64,000 bases of DNA from Actinomycetes bacterium. Its GTDB lineage: Bacteria > Actinomycetota > Acidimicrobiia > Acidimicrobiales > JAMCPL01. Position 1 is the first letter of the stretch. Every line of letters begins with the position of its first letter. Where the stretch lies: contig JAKBVZ010000036.1 in the NCBI GenBank assembly GCA_021841005.1, positions 41,365 through 105,364 on the forward strand, read 5' to 3'. The position numbers and the translations under genes are program-made. Shown piece after piece: positions 1 to 7,425 of this stretch. The notes beneath the pieces were generated by a model. The model was given only the letters and a program-made list of their open reading frames with translations. It did no database searches and was not told the origin of the DNA.

Positions 1-1
1 G

Positions 2-979
2 CTCGGCGATATCCGGGCAAGGGGGATACTCGCTGGCTGCACAGCAGGACGTACCACACTTGAAGGCGAGGGACTCCAGCATGACGATGGGCATTCCCCC
101 CTGCTGGCATCGGTAAATCCCGCCTGCCGCATATATGACCCTGCTTTCTCGTACGAGATAGCGGCAATCATGCAATATGCAGTGAAAGAGATCCTCGACC
201 CCGACAGTGAGGATGCCTTTTTCTATCTCACCTTATACAACGAGAATTATCCCATGCAGGCACTACCGCCTGGGATTGACAGGGATCGCATCCTGGAAGG
301 CACGGTCAAGGGTATGTACCTCTATGCAGAACGCCCAGACGGCGTTAGCCGTGCTACGGACAGGAAAGACAGCCAGGACAGCAGGGACAGCAGGGACAGC
401 AGGGACAGCAGGGACAGCGCAACCAGTGGCAACGGCCCAGCCGGCAAGGTGCCCTCATCGCACGAATCAAACGGACTTTCCGCAACGTTGCTTTTCTCAG
501 GTCCGCTCTTCGGGGAGGTAATGAAAGCCCGAGAATTGCTCGCTTCGGACTGGGGGATAGGTGCCGACGTATACTCTGCAACCTCGTACACCACATTGCG
601 CCGGGAAGCTCTATCCACGATGCGCCACAACATGCTGCATCCGACTATTGCTCCCAGGTTGCCATATGTCACCCAGATGCTCTCCGGCGGTACGGGACCG
701 ATTGTAGCCGTAAGTGATTACATCCGGTCGGTTCCAGACCAGATAGCCCGATTCGTTCCTGCCGGACGGATGTTTATGTCACTCGGCACAGACGGGTTCG
801 GCAGATCGGACACGCGTAGTGCACTGAGACGTTTCTTCGAGACAGATGCGGCACACATAGTCGTTGCCACGCTGTACGCGCTCGCTCTCGCCGGGGAGAT
901 AGGACCCGAAACGGTTGCTGCTGCGATAAGGCGATACAGTATCGACCCTGAGCTACCCGACCCCTGGGCACTGAAGTAG
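2..979 (+). CDS. aceE: Pyruvate dehydrogenase E1 component, C-terminal part (cut by window start)
   Basis: The reading frame is open from base 2 and ends at TAG 977-979, so the N-terminal part lies outside the window. AceE is the thiamine-diphosphate E1 subunit that decarboxylates pyruvate in the pyruvate dehydrogenase complex. Recognisable family sequence includes GRTTLEGEGLQHDDGHS near the left edge, then SDWGIGADVYSATSYT, NMLHP and SLGTDGFGRSD, all typical of the C-terminal domain of the homodimeric E1. Oddity: between the strand ending GVSRATDRK and the conserved SATLLFSGP there is a low-complexity insertion of about 45 residues. It is built on a 9-bp tandem repeat (DSR units, 368-418) followed by a Ser/Gly/Pro-rich stretch. 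The insertion is in frame, so the gene is probably functional. The stop codon lies inside the first copy of a 36-bp direct repeat. Confidence 0.93.
   Translation, partial: LGDIRARGILAGCTAGRTTLEGEGLQHDDGHSPLLASVNPACRIYDPAFSYEIAAIMQYAVKEILDPDSEDAFFYLTLYNENYPMQALPPGIDRDRILEGTVKGMYLYAERPDGVSRATDRKDSQDSRDSRDSRDSRDSATSGNGPAGKVPSSHESNGLSATLLFSGPLFGEVMKARELLASDWGIGADVYSATSYTTLRREALSTMRHNMLHPTIAPRLPYVTQMLSGGTGPIVAVSDYIRSVPDQIARFVPAGRMFMSLGTDGFGRSDTRSALRRFFETDAAHIVVATLYALALAGEIGPETVAAAIRRYSIDPELPDPWALK
368..418 (+). repeat. 9-bp in-frame minisatellite inside aceE
   Basis: About 5.7 copies of the unit GACAGCAGG, the first slightly divergent, encode repeated Asp-Ser-Arg. Unit length is a multiple of three, so copy-number change would keep the frame. 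Confidence 0.9.
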
Positions 980-1077
980 GCCTGGAACACAAGTGGGGCG
1001 GTCGCGATTTATATTACCTCCTATCGCGTCGTAATGGGTGGCTGAAGTAAATCTGGAACAGAGGTGGGGCGGTCGCG
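971..1077. repeat. Repeat-spacer-repeat locus A (36 bp, period 71)
   Basis: Copy 1 is 971-1006 and copy 2 is 1042-1077, 36 bp each with five mismatches, separated by 35 unrelated bases. Copy 1 contains the aceE stop codon. The spacer region carries short dyads (CGCGA/TCGCG and ATTAC/GTAAT). Confidence 0.85.
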
Positions 1078-1232
1078 GTCAACGGCACCCGACCCCCATT
1101 TCCACCCAGCTCACTCCACCGGAAGCAGCCTACATATTATCGGACTGCGATGCTAATGCTCTGGTGGTTTCTCGGGAACTAATCACTGTGGCCACCGATG
1201 CTTTGGATATCCTGAAGCATGAAGACGCTGCA
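1038..1232 (+). pseudogene. Remnant of an acyl-CoA synthetase (AMP-dependent ligase)
   Basis: The translated stretch TPISTQLTPPEAAYILSDC followed by NALVVS matches the region of fatty-acyl-CoA ligases that usually reads like 'PINTHLTPEEVAYIL.DCGARALVVS'. Only about 45-60 residues of this N-terminal region survive, with neither the AMP-binding motif nor the C-terminal domain. The frame then runs into a 37-bp direct repeat. I read it as a decayed fragment, not a functional small protein. Its apparent start lies in the second copy of locus A. Confidence 0.6.
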
Positions 1233-1233
1233 C

Positions 1234-1343
1234 TCCCTGCCAGGATACTCAAGCTGTCCACCGGTACCGGGGTTTCCGGTGGATACCCATGTCACACGTC
1301 TTGCGATCCCTGCCAGGATACTCAAGCTATCCACCGGTACCGG
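1234..1343. repeat. Repeat-spacer-repeat locus B (37 bp, period 73)
   Basis: Copies at 1234-1270 and 1307-1343 differ at one base and are separated by 36 bp. An inverted repeat CCACCGG/CCGGTGG (1258-1264 and 1276-1282) spans the end of copy 1 and the spacer. Confidence 0.88.
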
Positions 1344-1423
1344 TTCGCATGCCAGCTGGTTATCAATACACACTACATGTAGACAATATCGCCACTATTA
1401 GTATTTTTTAAGCAAAAAGGTAC

Positions 1424-1429
1424 TATAAT
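1424..1429 (+). promoter_or_regulatory. Probable -10 element upstream of the first LRV gene
   Basis: TATAAT lies in an AT-rich stretch (about 1380-1435) just upstream of the LRV gene. No convincing -35 hexamer is visible, so this rests on the -10 match and base composition. Confidence 0.4.
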
Positions 1430-1524
1430 TAGAGGTAGAGGCGTAGGCAGGAGAAAGCCAGACAGTGCCTACCAGGTACTATCTGCAACCATCCACAAGA
1501 CAGTTGCGTAACCGGAGAGTGAGG

Positions 1525-2544
1525 ATGATAGCTGCAACTACCAGCACAGACAGGTCAAACGGATCGGACAGGGCAACGCAGTTGCGTAAAACACACCTGA
1601 CCGGACCTACCGATGACCCGTTCATCAATGCCGTTATACGACGATCCCTAGATCCAGATCCAAAGCTCAGACGACTGGCTGCATCCAGCCGGCATGCCAC
1701 CCCATTTATACTGGCGTTCCTTGCCCTTGACGACGATGGCATTACCCGTATGAAAGTGGCCGGCAACGCTATCACGCCGAGCGTAGTGCTGGAACACCTC
1801 TCTCTGGATTCGCTGGACAGCGTGAGGGCCGAAGTGGCCGGCAACCCAAATGTCACCCCTGCCTTACTGGAAGAGCTTTCTGATGATCAATCATTCCTGG
1901 TAAGGGCACGCGTGGCAAGCAACAGGGCTTCAGACGTGAGCGTGCTTGCCTACCTGGCAGACGATGCCAACTGGAGCGTACGGGAAGCGGTTGCCTCCAA
2001 CCCCATGACCCTGCAAGAAACACTTGATCAGCTGGCTACGGACGACTCGTCACATGTGCGCCGCGCAGTAGGAAACAACCCTGCCACATCGCTCAAGTGG
2101 CTCATGGCGCTCGCTGACGATCCGGACCGGTCCGTGCGTACAGCCGTATATGGCAACCCGTCCAGTAACGATCAAGTGAGGAACAAGGTGGAAGGATACC
2201 TTTCAGTACGGGTAGGTATCCATCCTGCTGCAAGTCTGGCAACAGATGCACGTAGGCTCATGAATATGGCAAGCAACCGCAACTGGGTAATCCGCCAGGG
2301 CGTCGCCATGAATCCGGTAGCTCCTAGGCACGCGTTGACACAACTGGCCAAGGACCCCGACTGGAGAGTAAGACGAGGCGTGGCGGCAAACCATGCCACA
2401 CCCAGAGACACCCTGATCCTGCTTGCAGACGACAACCATCCTGAGGTATGCCAGGCGGTAGCCGACAACTCGGCCGTCCCTCCCGCCGCTCTCACGATTG
2501 CCTTGGCCAACTTGGCCAAGGTGCACCGGCGTTACGTTGTATAG
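1525..2544 (+). CDS. Leucine-rich-variant (LRV) repeat protein 1
   Basis: The protein is built almost entirely from about 24-residue units of the type 'VR..VA.NP.TP..LL..LA.D', the LRV variant of HEAT/leucine-rich repeats. Units such as SVREAVASNPMTLQETL and VRRGVAANHATPRDTL repeat through the length. LRV folds are alpha/3-10 helical solenoids, usually protein-binding scaffolds; no catalytic domain is seen. I see no Cys cluster like the Fe-S module of the Azotobacter LRV protein. ATG 1525 is preceded by GGAG at 1514-1517. A GTG at 1465 with AGGAGA upstream is an alternative giving 20 more residues. A paralogue follows downstream after a minisatellite spacer. The function is unknown. Confidence 0.8.
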   Translation: MIAATTSTDRSNGSDRATQLRKTHLTGPTDDPFINAVIRRSLDPDPKLRRLAASSRHATPFILAFLALDDDGITRMKVAGNAITPSVVLEHLSLDSLDSVRAEVAGNPNVTPALLEELSDDQSFLVRARVASNRASDVSVLAYLADDANWSVREAVASNPMTLQETLDQLATDDSSHVRRAVGNNPATSLKWLMALADDPDRSVRTAVYGNPSSNDQVRNKVEGYLSVRVGIHPAASLATDARRLMNMASNRNWVIRQGVAMNPVAPRHALTQLAKDPDWRVRRGVAANHATPRDTLILLADDNHPEVCQAVADNSAVPPAALTIALANLAKVHRRYVV

Positions 2545-2650
2545 AGCGCCATCTAGCGGGTCCGCTGATGCCAGAACCTACAGCACCGAAGGCATGACGG
2601 CGTTTACGCTGTGGGTTGCCGCGCTGCCGACTGCTGTGCTACCACACGAT

Positions 2651-2753
2651 GCACACCTGCACACCTGCACACCTGCACACCTGCACACCTGCACACCTGC
2701 ACACCTGCACACCTGCACACCTGCACACCTGCACACCTGCACACCTGCACACC
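2651..2753. repeat. 8-bp minisatellite between the two LRV genes
   Basis: About 12.9 perfect copies of GCACACCT lie in the roughly 300-bp gap between the LRV genes. The 8-bp unit would break any reading frame, so ORFs across it are artefacts. Nothing else is seen in this gap. Confidence 0.97.
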
Positions 2754-2884
2754 GCACCAGGTACCCGGGCCCAGACACGGGCTACACAGACTATATTGCC
2801 TCCATGCCCAGGCACTGGTATGCACCTGTGTGGCAGAACATCATGCTATGATTGAGTGTAGAGGATACGGAGGAGACCATAGAG

Positions 2885-3961
2885 TTGGCCATCGGTAAAT
2901 GGGTACAGGCAGGCAGGAACCATGGTTCTGGAAAGAACATACAGCAACAAGGTAGGGGATCGGATAGCACGGGTACCGGCCCGGGTACTGGTGAAGGCGA
3001 CCACTCCGAGAAGGTCGGCAGTCCAAGCAATATACCGACGCTTAACAGCCTGATCAGGCGGGCCCTCGACCCTGACTATAAGAAAAGGAAACTTGCAGCG
3101 GCGGATCGTAACGCCCACCCATTCATACTGGCATGCCTGGCCATGGACGAGGAAGAAAAGGTGCGCGCAGAGGTTGCCGCGAACCCGTCCGCCACGCTTG
3201 AAATACTTACCCACCTGCTCCATGACCCCGATGAAAACGTCAGGGTGAAGGTGGCGACAAGCCGGACCGTCACCGCCCAGATGCTCGACGCGCTGGCAGG
3301 TGACAGCGCTTTTGCCGTCCGCGTCGAAGTGGCCAAGAGCAGAACCGCCGAGCCTGCAGTGCTCACTTACCTGGTCAACGATCCGAGCCATGATGTCAGG
3401 AGCGCAGTTGCCTCGAATGCCGGCGCCACCCCTGATATCCTTGCTATTCTATCGGAAGACGATTCACCAGCGGTACGTATGGCAGCAGCCAGGAACGCAC
3501 GCACTCCCGAACACGCCCTCGAGACTCTGGCAAGAGATGAAGACAGGTCAGTGAGAATGGCTGCATACGGCAACCCCTCCGCCACAGAAGAGGTTCGCAA
3601 GCTGGCCGAGGAAATTTCGATCACCACCACCAAAGTACATCCGGCCCTAGACGCTGGCAGTGACCCGGATTCACTTGGCGCGATGGCGGTCAGCGACAAT
3701 TGGGTCATACGTCAAGGCGTTGCAATGAACAAGGCAACACCGAAAGACCTGCTGGCAAGCCTGGCGATGGATCGTAACTGGCAGGTGCGCAGGGGAGTGG
3801 CACTGAATACGGCCACACCCGAAAAGATCCTCCATGATCTTGCCTCTGATCCCGAAAGAGATGTCCGTCAAGCAGTGGCTGACAACCCGAGTGCCACTAA
3901 AGACGTCATAGATATAGCCCTGCGCAGTCTGGAAGTCCACAAGCATCGCCAGCCGATATGA
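2885..3961 (+). CDS. LRV repeat protein 2, paralogue of protein 1
   Basis: It has the same architecture as the upstream LRV gene: a low-complexity Gly/Gln/Ser N-terminal region, then LRV units from about residue 55 to the end (for example VRAEVAANPSATLEIL and VRRGVALNTATPEKIL). The segment NWVIRQGVAMN is shared with the first gene, pointing to gene duplication. No ATG precedes the repeats. TTG 2885 has a good AGGAG at about 2870-2875; TTG 2852 is the other option. The end overlaps the thiE start codon (ATGA at 3958-3961), so the two are probably translationally coupled. I see no domain that would explain why a scaffold protein is linked to thiamine synthesis. Confidence 0.78.
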   Translation: MAIGKWVQAGRNHGSGKNIQQQGRGSDSTGTGPGTGEGDHSEKVGSPSNIPTLNSLIRRALDPDYKKRKLAAADRNAHPFILACLAMDEEEKVRAEVAANPSATLEILTHLLHDPDENVRVKVATSRTVTAQMLDALAGDSAFAVRVEVAKSRTAEPAVLTYLVNDPSHDVRSAVASNAGATPDILAILSEDDSPAVRMAAARNARTPEHALETLARDEDRSVRMAAYGNPSATEEVRKLAEEISITTTKVHPALDAGSDPDSLGAMAVSDNWVIRQGVAMNKATPKDLLASLAMDRNWQVRRGVALNTATPEKILHDLASDPERDVRQAVADNPSATKDVIDIALRSLEVHKHRQPI

Positions 3962-4644
3962 GTGAGCAATCACCTTCCCTCGATCAAGCCAGGATTTACC
4001 TGTGCGTACCGGCAATGCCTGACATAGAGCACTTCTTGGAAAGCGCCATCAGGGGAGGCGTGGATGCCGTCCAACTTCGCGAGAAACACCTTGAAGCCCT
4101 GGGAATACTCGGGTATGCCAGGAAAGCTTTACGTGTCTGTCGCGCCATGGGGATACCCTTCATTGTAAACGATAGGCCTGACCTGGCCTTGGAGGTAGAA
4201 GCTGACGGAGTCCATGTAGGTCAAGATGATGCTCCCCCATCGCTTGCCCGCAAGATACTCGGTTCCCTGGCAGTAGTAGGCCGTTCCACCCACGCTAAGG
4301 CGGAACTGGATTCAAGTATCACCGAACCGGTGGATTATGTCTCTGCGGGGCCTGTCGTTTCCACTCCCACCAAGCCGGGCCGTGAGGGCACCGGCATGGA
4401 ATACGTGAAGTACGCTGTGACCAATTCGCCCAAACCAGTCTTCGTCACAGGAGGTGTCACCCCAGAGACTGTTCCCCAGCTCGCCGCCGTAGGTGTGACG
4501 CATTACGTAGTGGTCAGGTATCTAACCGAGTCCAATGATCCATACCGCGCAGCTCGGGCGCTAAAAGAAGCTGCAGCTAGAGCATTTGACCGCTGCAAGG
4601 TTTCCGGCACGGCTAACGCTTTGCGCGGGCGGCATTGCCAATGA
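3958..4644 (+). CDS. thiE: Thiamine-phosphate synthase
   Basis: ThiE joins HMP-pyrophosphate and the thiazole phosphate to give thiamine monophosphate in the cytoplasm. The TIM-barrel family pattern is clear in order: DAVQLREKHL, FIVNDRPDLALEVEADGVHVGQDD, VGRSTHAKAEL, DYVSAGPVVSTPTKPGREG (diphosphate and thiazole phosphate binding), and FVTGGVTPETVPQLAAVGV. At 228 residues it is near the usual length of about 210-230. ATG 3958 overlaps the stop of the preceding LRV gene by four bases. Its own stop overlaps an ATG that opens a tiny ORF. No TPP riboswitch is expected here because the gene is internal to a run of coupled genes. Confidence 0.9.
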   Translation: MSEQSPSLDQARIYLCVPAMPDIEHFLESAIRGGVDAVQLREKHLEALGILGYARKALRVCRAMGIPFIVNDRPDLALEVEADGVHVGQDDAPPSLARKILGSLAVVGRSTHAKAELDSSITEPVDYVSAGPVVSTPTKPGREGTGMEYVKYAVTNSPKPVFVTGGVTPETVPQLAAVGVTHYVVVRYLTESNDPYRAARALKEAAARAFDRCKVSGTANALRGRHCQ

Positions 4645-4724
4645 CAGATGCACGGCCAAGAAGGTACCTCTCACCGTACCTCATCCTCACCTCGGGCGCG
4701 GTATGGTGGAACGGCCGTGCCTGA
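4641..4724 (+). CDS. Possible 27-residue coupled small ORF
   Basis: ATG 4641 overlaps the thiE stop (ATGA) and opens a 27-codon frame with a hydrophobic middle (YLSPYLILTSGAVWW). Its stop at 4722-4724 overlaps a GTG (4717) in frame with the next methyltransferase. The chain of overlaps could be translational coupling or chance; there is no homology support. Confidence 0.22.
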   Translation: MTDARPRRYLSPYLILTSGAVWWNGRA

Positions 4725-5430
4725 ACGGTCGCGAAGGAACCTCCTGAGGGACGATGTGTACAGGAGACCGCTCGAAACCGCACTCGACAGGCTGGGCGTG
4801 TCAGACGGCTGGAAGTGCGTGGATGCCGGCGCCGGCGGTGGCGATGTTTCAGTTGCACTGGCGGAAATTGTCGGAGCCACAGGACGTATATACTCTGTCG
4901 ACATTGATCCCGTAGCAAGGGACGAGGTGGCCTCGAGAGCAGCCGCATACAGCCAGGTAATTGCAATCACCCAGGCAGCAGAAGACCTATTGCTACCGGA
5001 ACCAGTGGACCTGGCATTCTGCCGCTTTCTCCTAATGCATGTCCATGACCCTCTGGTGGTCGTGTGCAGGATGGCGACTGCCGTCAGGCCAGGAGGGTTT
5101 GTAGTCGCCCAGGAGCCGGTGACATCGGCCGGCAGGATAGGTGGACTGCCCTTCTCCATGGAAGGAGCGTTGCATCCCGACGCCGGTGATGTCCTGCCTT
5201 CCCTAATACGCCAAGCAGGTCTTGAACTGGTCGACTGCTGGGCGGAATCTCCCGCATGGGCCGGTGAGGGACCAGTTGCCCGCTATCTCGAGCGCTTGAC
5301 TGGGGTAGATCCCTGCGACAATCCAGTCATACTCCCCCCCCTAGTGACGGCGGTAGGCCGTGTACCGGAGAATCGTCCGGTAGACAGCCAGAACAGGATA
5401 CCGGTAGCTGACCGTCCGACCGATTGGTGA
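4648..5430 (+). CDS. Class I SAM-dependent methyltransferase
   Basis: A Rossmann-fold methyltransferase is indicated by motif I, CVDAGAGGGDVSVALAE, followed by the acidic strand IYSVDIDP and a post-I region LLPEPVDLAFCRFLLMHV. The substrate cannot be told from sequence. ATG 4648 lies just after thiE but has no good ribosome site. GTG 4717, giving a protein that begins close to the family core, is a serious alternative. The last 11 codons and the stop lie inside the first copy of a 36-bp repeat (locus C), so the C-terminus may have been remodelled by that duplication. Confidence 0.8.
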   Translation: MHGQEGTSHRTSSSPRARYGGTAVPERSRRNLLRDDVYRRPLETALDRLGVSDGWKCVDAGAGGGDVSVALAEIVGATGRIYSVDIDPVARDEVASRAAAYSQVIAITQAAEDLLLPEPVDLAFCRFLLMHVHDPLVVVCRMATAVRPGGFVVAQEPVTSAGRIGGLPFSMEGALHPDAGDVLPSLIRQAGLELVDCWAESPAWAGEGPVARYLERLTGVDPCDNPVILPPLVTAVGRVPENRPVDSQNRIPVADRPTDW

Positions 5431-5503
5431 GCAACCTCTTTGCTAGAACCCTGACTCCGGTGAACCTGGATACCGGTAGCTGACCGTCCGACCGATTGGC
5501 GAG
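5396..5503. repeat. Repeat-spacer-repeat locus C (36 bp, period 72)
   Basis: Copies 5396-5431 and 5468-5503 differ at one base, with a 36-bp spacer. Copy 1 holds the 3' end and TGA stop of the methyltransferase gene. Confidence 0.92.
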
Positions 5504-5573
5504 AGTGCCTCAACTACGAGAGCAAGTACGAGATGGAGGAGAGAACAGCAGGATTGATAGAATGACTCGAACG

Positions 5574-5594
5574 CAAGTCACAAGTCACAAGTCA
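5574..5594. repeat. 7-bp triplet repeat upstream of an RBS
   Basis: Three copies of CAAGTCA lie directly upstream of the AAAGGAGG ribosome site (5597-5604) of the acyl-CoA dehydrogenase. This is a leader element of unknown effect. Confidence 0.8.
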
Positions 5595-5611
5595 CAAAAG
5601 GAGGATATGCT

Positions 5612-7297
5612 TTGAGCACGGACGAGCCTACGGAGGACCTGATGGACCACCCTGCAGACATACTGGACACATTCCGACCGGAAGAGGATCTTGACAGGGC
5701 CGGCGGGGTACTGGATACGGCTGAAAAGGTAATCGAATCAGCAATCGCACGCATCGCGTCCAGGGGAGGCATAGATGCGAACCAGGCGGTTGCCTACGAC
5801 CTCGCCCACATGGCCTCAGCCATAAAAATAGCTGAAAGTGCAGTATCATATGGACACCTTGGCAGGGAGGAGGCGGGGATTGCCTGCGCATTCGCTGCTG
5901 ACACTCTTGGAGACCTGCTCTCACGGGTGGTTGGGAGGGAGGAGGAATGGGGCATCTCCACCAGCTTCCTCTTCGATGCCCACCCATTCACCACCAAATA
6001 TCGTAATCCATCCTACCTGGCGGGCATCGCGGGAATTACGGGCGAATACCATCTGGACCAGGAGTTCGACCTTGTGCGAGAGACCTTTCACAGATTTGCG
6101 GAAGATCGTATCAGGCCCCATGCCGAACACGTCCACCGGCACAACGATGACATTCCCGAGGACATCATCAATGGGCTTGCAGAACTGGGTGGGTTTGGCC
6201 TGTCCATACCGGAGGAATACGGTGGTTACGCCACCAGCGGGAACAGTGATTACAAGGGAATGGTGATAGCAACGGAAGAGCTTTCATGGGGCGCTCTGGC
6301 CATAGGCGGATCACTCATCACCAGGCCCGAAATACTGGCCAGAGCATTGATGGCGGGAGGCACCGAAGAGCAAAAGCAACGCTGGCTACCGAGGATGGCC
6401 ACAGGTGCCCTCATGACTGCAGTGGCAGTCACTGAGCCTGACTATGGATCGGACGTTGCCGGCATCACCACCACCGCCCAGCCGCTGTCTGGCGGATGGC
6501 TGGTGTCGGGCGTAAAGACCTGGTGTACCTTCGCCGCCAGGGCAGACCTACTGATGCTGCTCGCCCGCACCGACCCGGACAAGTCGAAAGGACACAAAGG
6601 GTTATCCCTATTCGTGATCGAAAAAGAAAGGGCAGATGGAAAAGGCTTCGTGCTCACGCAGGATGCACATTCACGCTCCACCAAAGATGCTACATTGCCA
6701 GAGGGCCATCAGGGAAGGTTGGAAGGCCGCCCGATAGACACGATCGGATATAGAGGTTTGCACTCTTACGAGCTTTCTTTCGACAAGTGGTTCGTACCTG
6801 ACGTTTGCCTGGTTGGCGGAGAACAAGGGCTGGGTAAAGGCTTCTACCTGCAGATGCAGGGCTTCGAAAATGGTAGGCTCCAGACAGCGGCCCGGGCCGT
6901 AGGTGTCATGCAGGCCGCGTACGAGGCGGCCTGTTCTTACGCCAGTAGCCGGGTGGTGTTTGGCACTCCGATAGATCAGTACCAGCTCACCCGCGTAAAG
7001 CTTGCCCGTATGGCTGTACTGATCCAGTCGATCCGGCAATTCACTTACAAAGTTGCCGACCTGATGGCACGAGGACAGGGGTCGCTCGAAGCATCGATGG
7101 TAAAGGCGTACGCCTGCAAGGCGGCCGAATGGGTTGCACGTGAGGCCATGCAGATTCACGGGGGCATGGGGTATGCCGAAGAGTTCCCTGCCAGTAGATA
7201 CTTCGTGGATTCAAGAGTATTATCGATATTCGAGGGAGCAGACGAAACGCTTTCACTGAAGGTGATCGCCCGGAGGCTGCTCAACCAGGTCGGCTGA
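5612..7297 (+). CDS. Acyl-CoA dehydrogenase with N-terminal extension
   Basis: An FAD-dependent acyl-CoA dehydrogenase that introduces the alpha-beta double bond in acyl-CoA substrates. After an acidic alpha-helical region of about 150 residues not found in short family members, the usual domains follow: a helical N-domain with GFGLSIPEEYGG, the middle beta domain with TAVAVTEPDYGSD and GVKTWCTFAARAD, and the C-terminal helical domain with QMQGFENGRLQTAARAVGV and QIHGGMGYAEEFPASR. At 561 residues it is longer than the common 380. TTG 5612 is preceded by AAAGGAGG at 5597-5604, eight bases away. The natural substrate is not predictable. The gene converges with lgt across repeat locus D. Confidence 0.9.
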   Translation: MSTDEPTEDLMDHPADILDTFRPEEDLDRAGGVLDTAEKVIESAIARIASRGGIDANQAVAYDLAHMASAIKIAESAVSYGHLGREEAGIACAFAADTLGDLLSRVVGREEEWGISTSFLFDAHPFTTKYRNPSYLAGIAGITGEYHLDQEFDLVRETFHRFAEDRIRPHAEHVHRHNDDIPEDIINGLAELGGFGLSIPEEYGGYATSGNSDYKGMVIATEELSWGALAIGGSLITRPEILARALMAGGTEEQKQRWLPRMATGALMTAVAVTEPDYGSDVAGITTTAQPLSGGWLVSGVKTWCTFAARADLLMLLARTDPDKSKGHKGLSLFVIEKERADGKGFVLTQDAHSRSTKDATLPEGHQGRLEGRPIDTIGYRGLHSYELSFDKWFVPDVCLVGGEQGLGKGFYLQMQGFENGRLQTAARAVGVMQAAYEAACSYASSRVVFGTPIDQYQLTRVKLARMAVLIQSIRQFTYKVADLMARGQGSLEASMVKAYACKAAEWVAREAMQIHGGMGYAEEFPASRYFVDSRVLSIFEGADETLSLKVIARRLLNQVG

Positions 7298-7317
7298 AAC
7301 GGCCTGCAAATTGGCAC

Positions 7318-7425
7318 GACATCTCAATCCTCAGCTAGATCCTCGGTAGTAACCTGATGCCCCGTCAAAGTATGGCGTCGATAGATATCGACATCTCAAC
7401 CCTCAGCTGGATCCTCGGTAGTAAC
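7318..7425. repeat. Repeat-spacer-repeat locus D (36 bp, period 72)
   Basis: Copies 7318-7353 and 7390-7425 differ at two bases, with a 36-bp spacer. The copy at 7390 contains the end and stop codon of lgt (minus strand). A hairpin GTCGATA/TATCGAC (7377-7383, 7386-7392) crosses the spacer-repeat junction. Confidence 0.92.

Noticed and set aside
2498..2898. Several frames encoding Cys/Thr/His-rich repeats
   Set aside because: They are translations of the 8-bp array in different frames and not genes.
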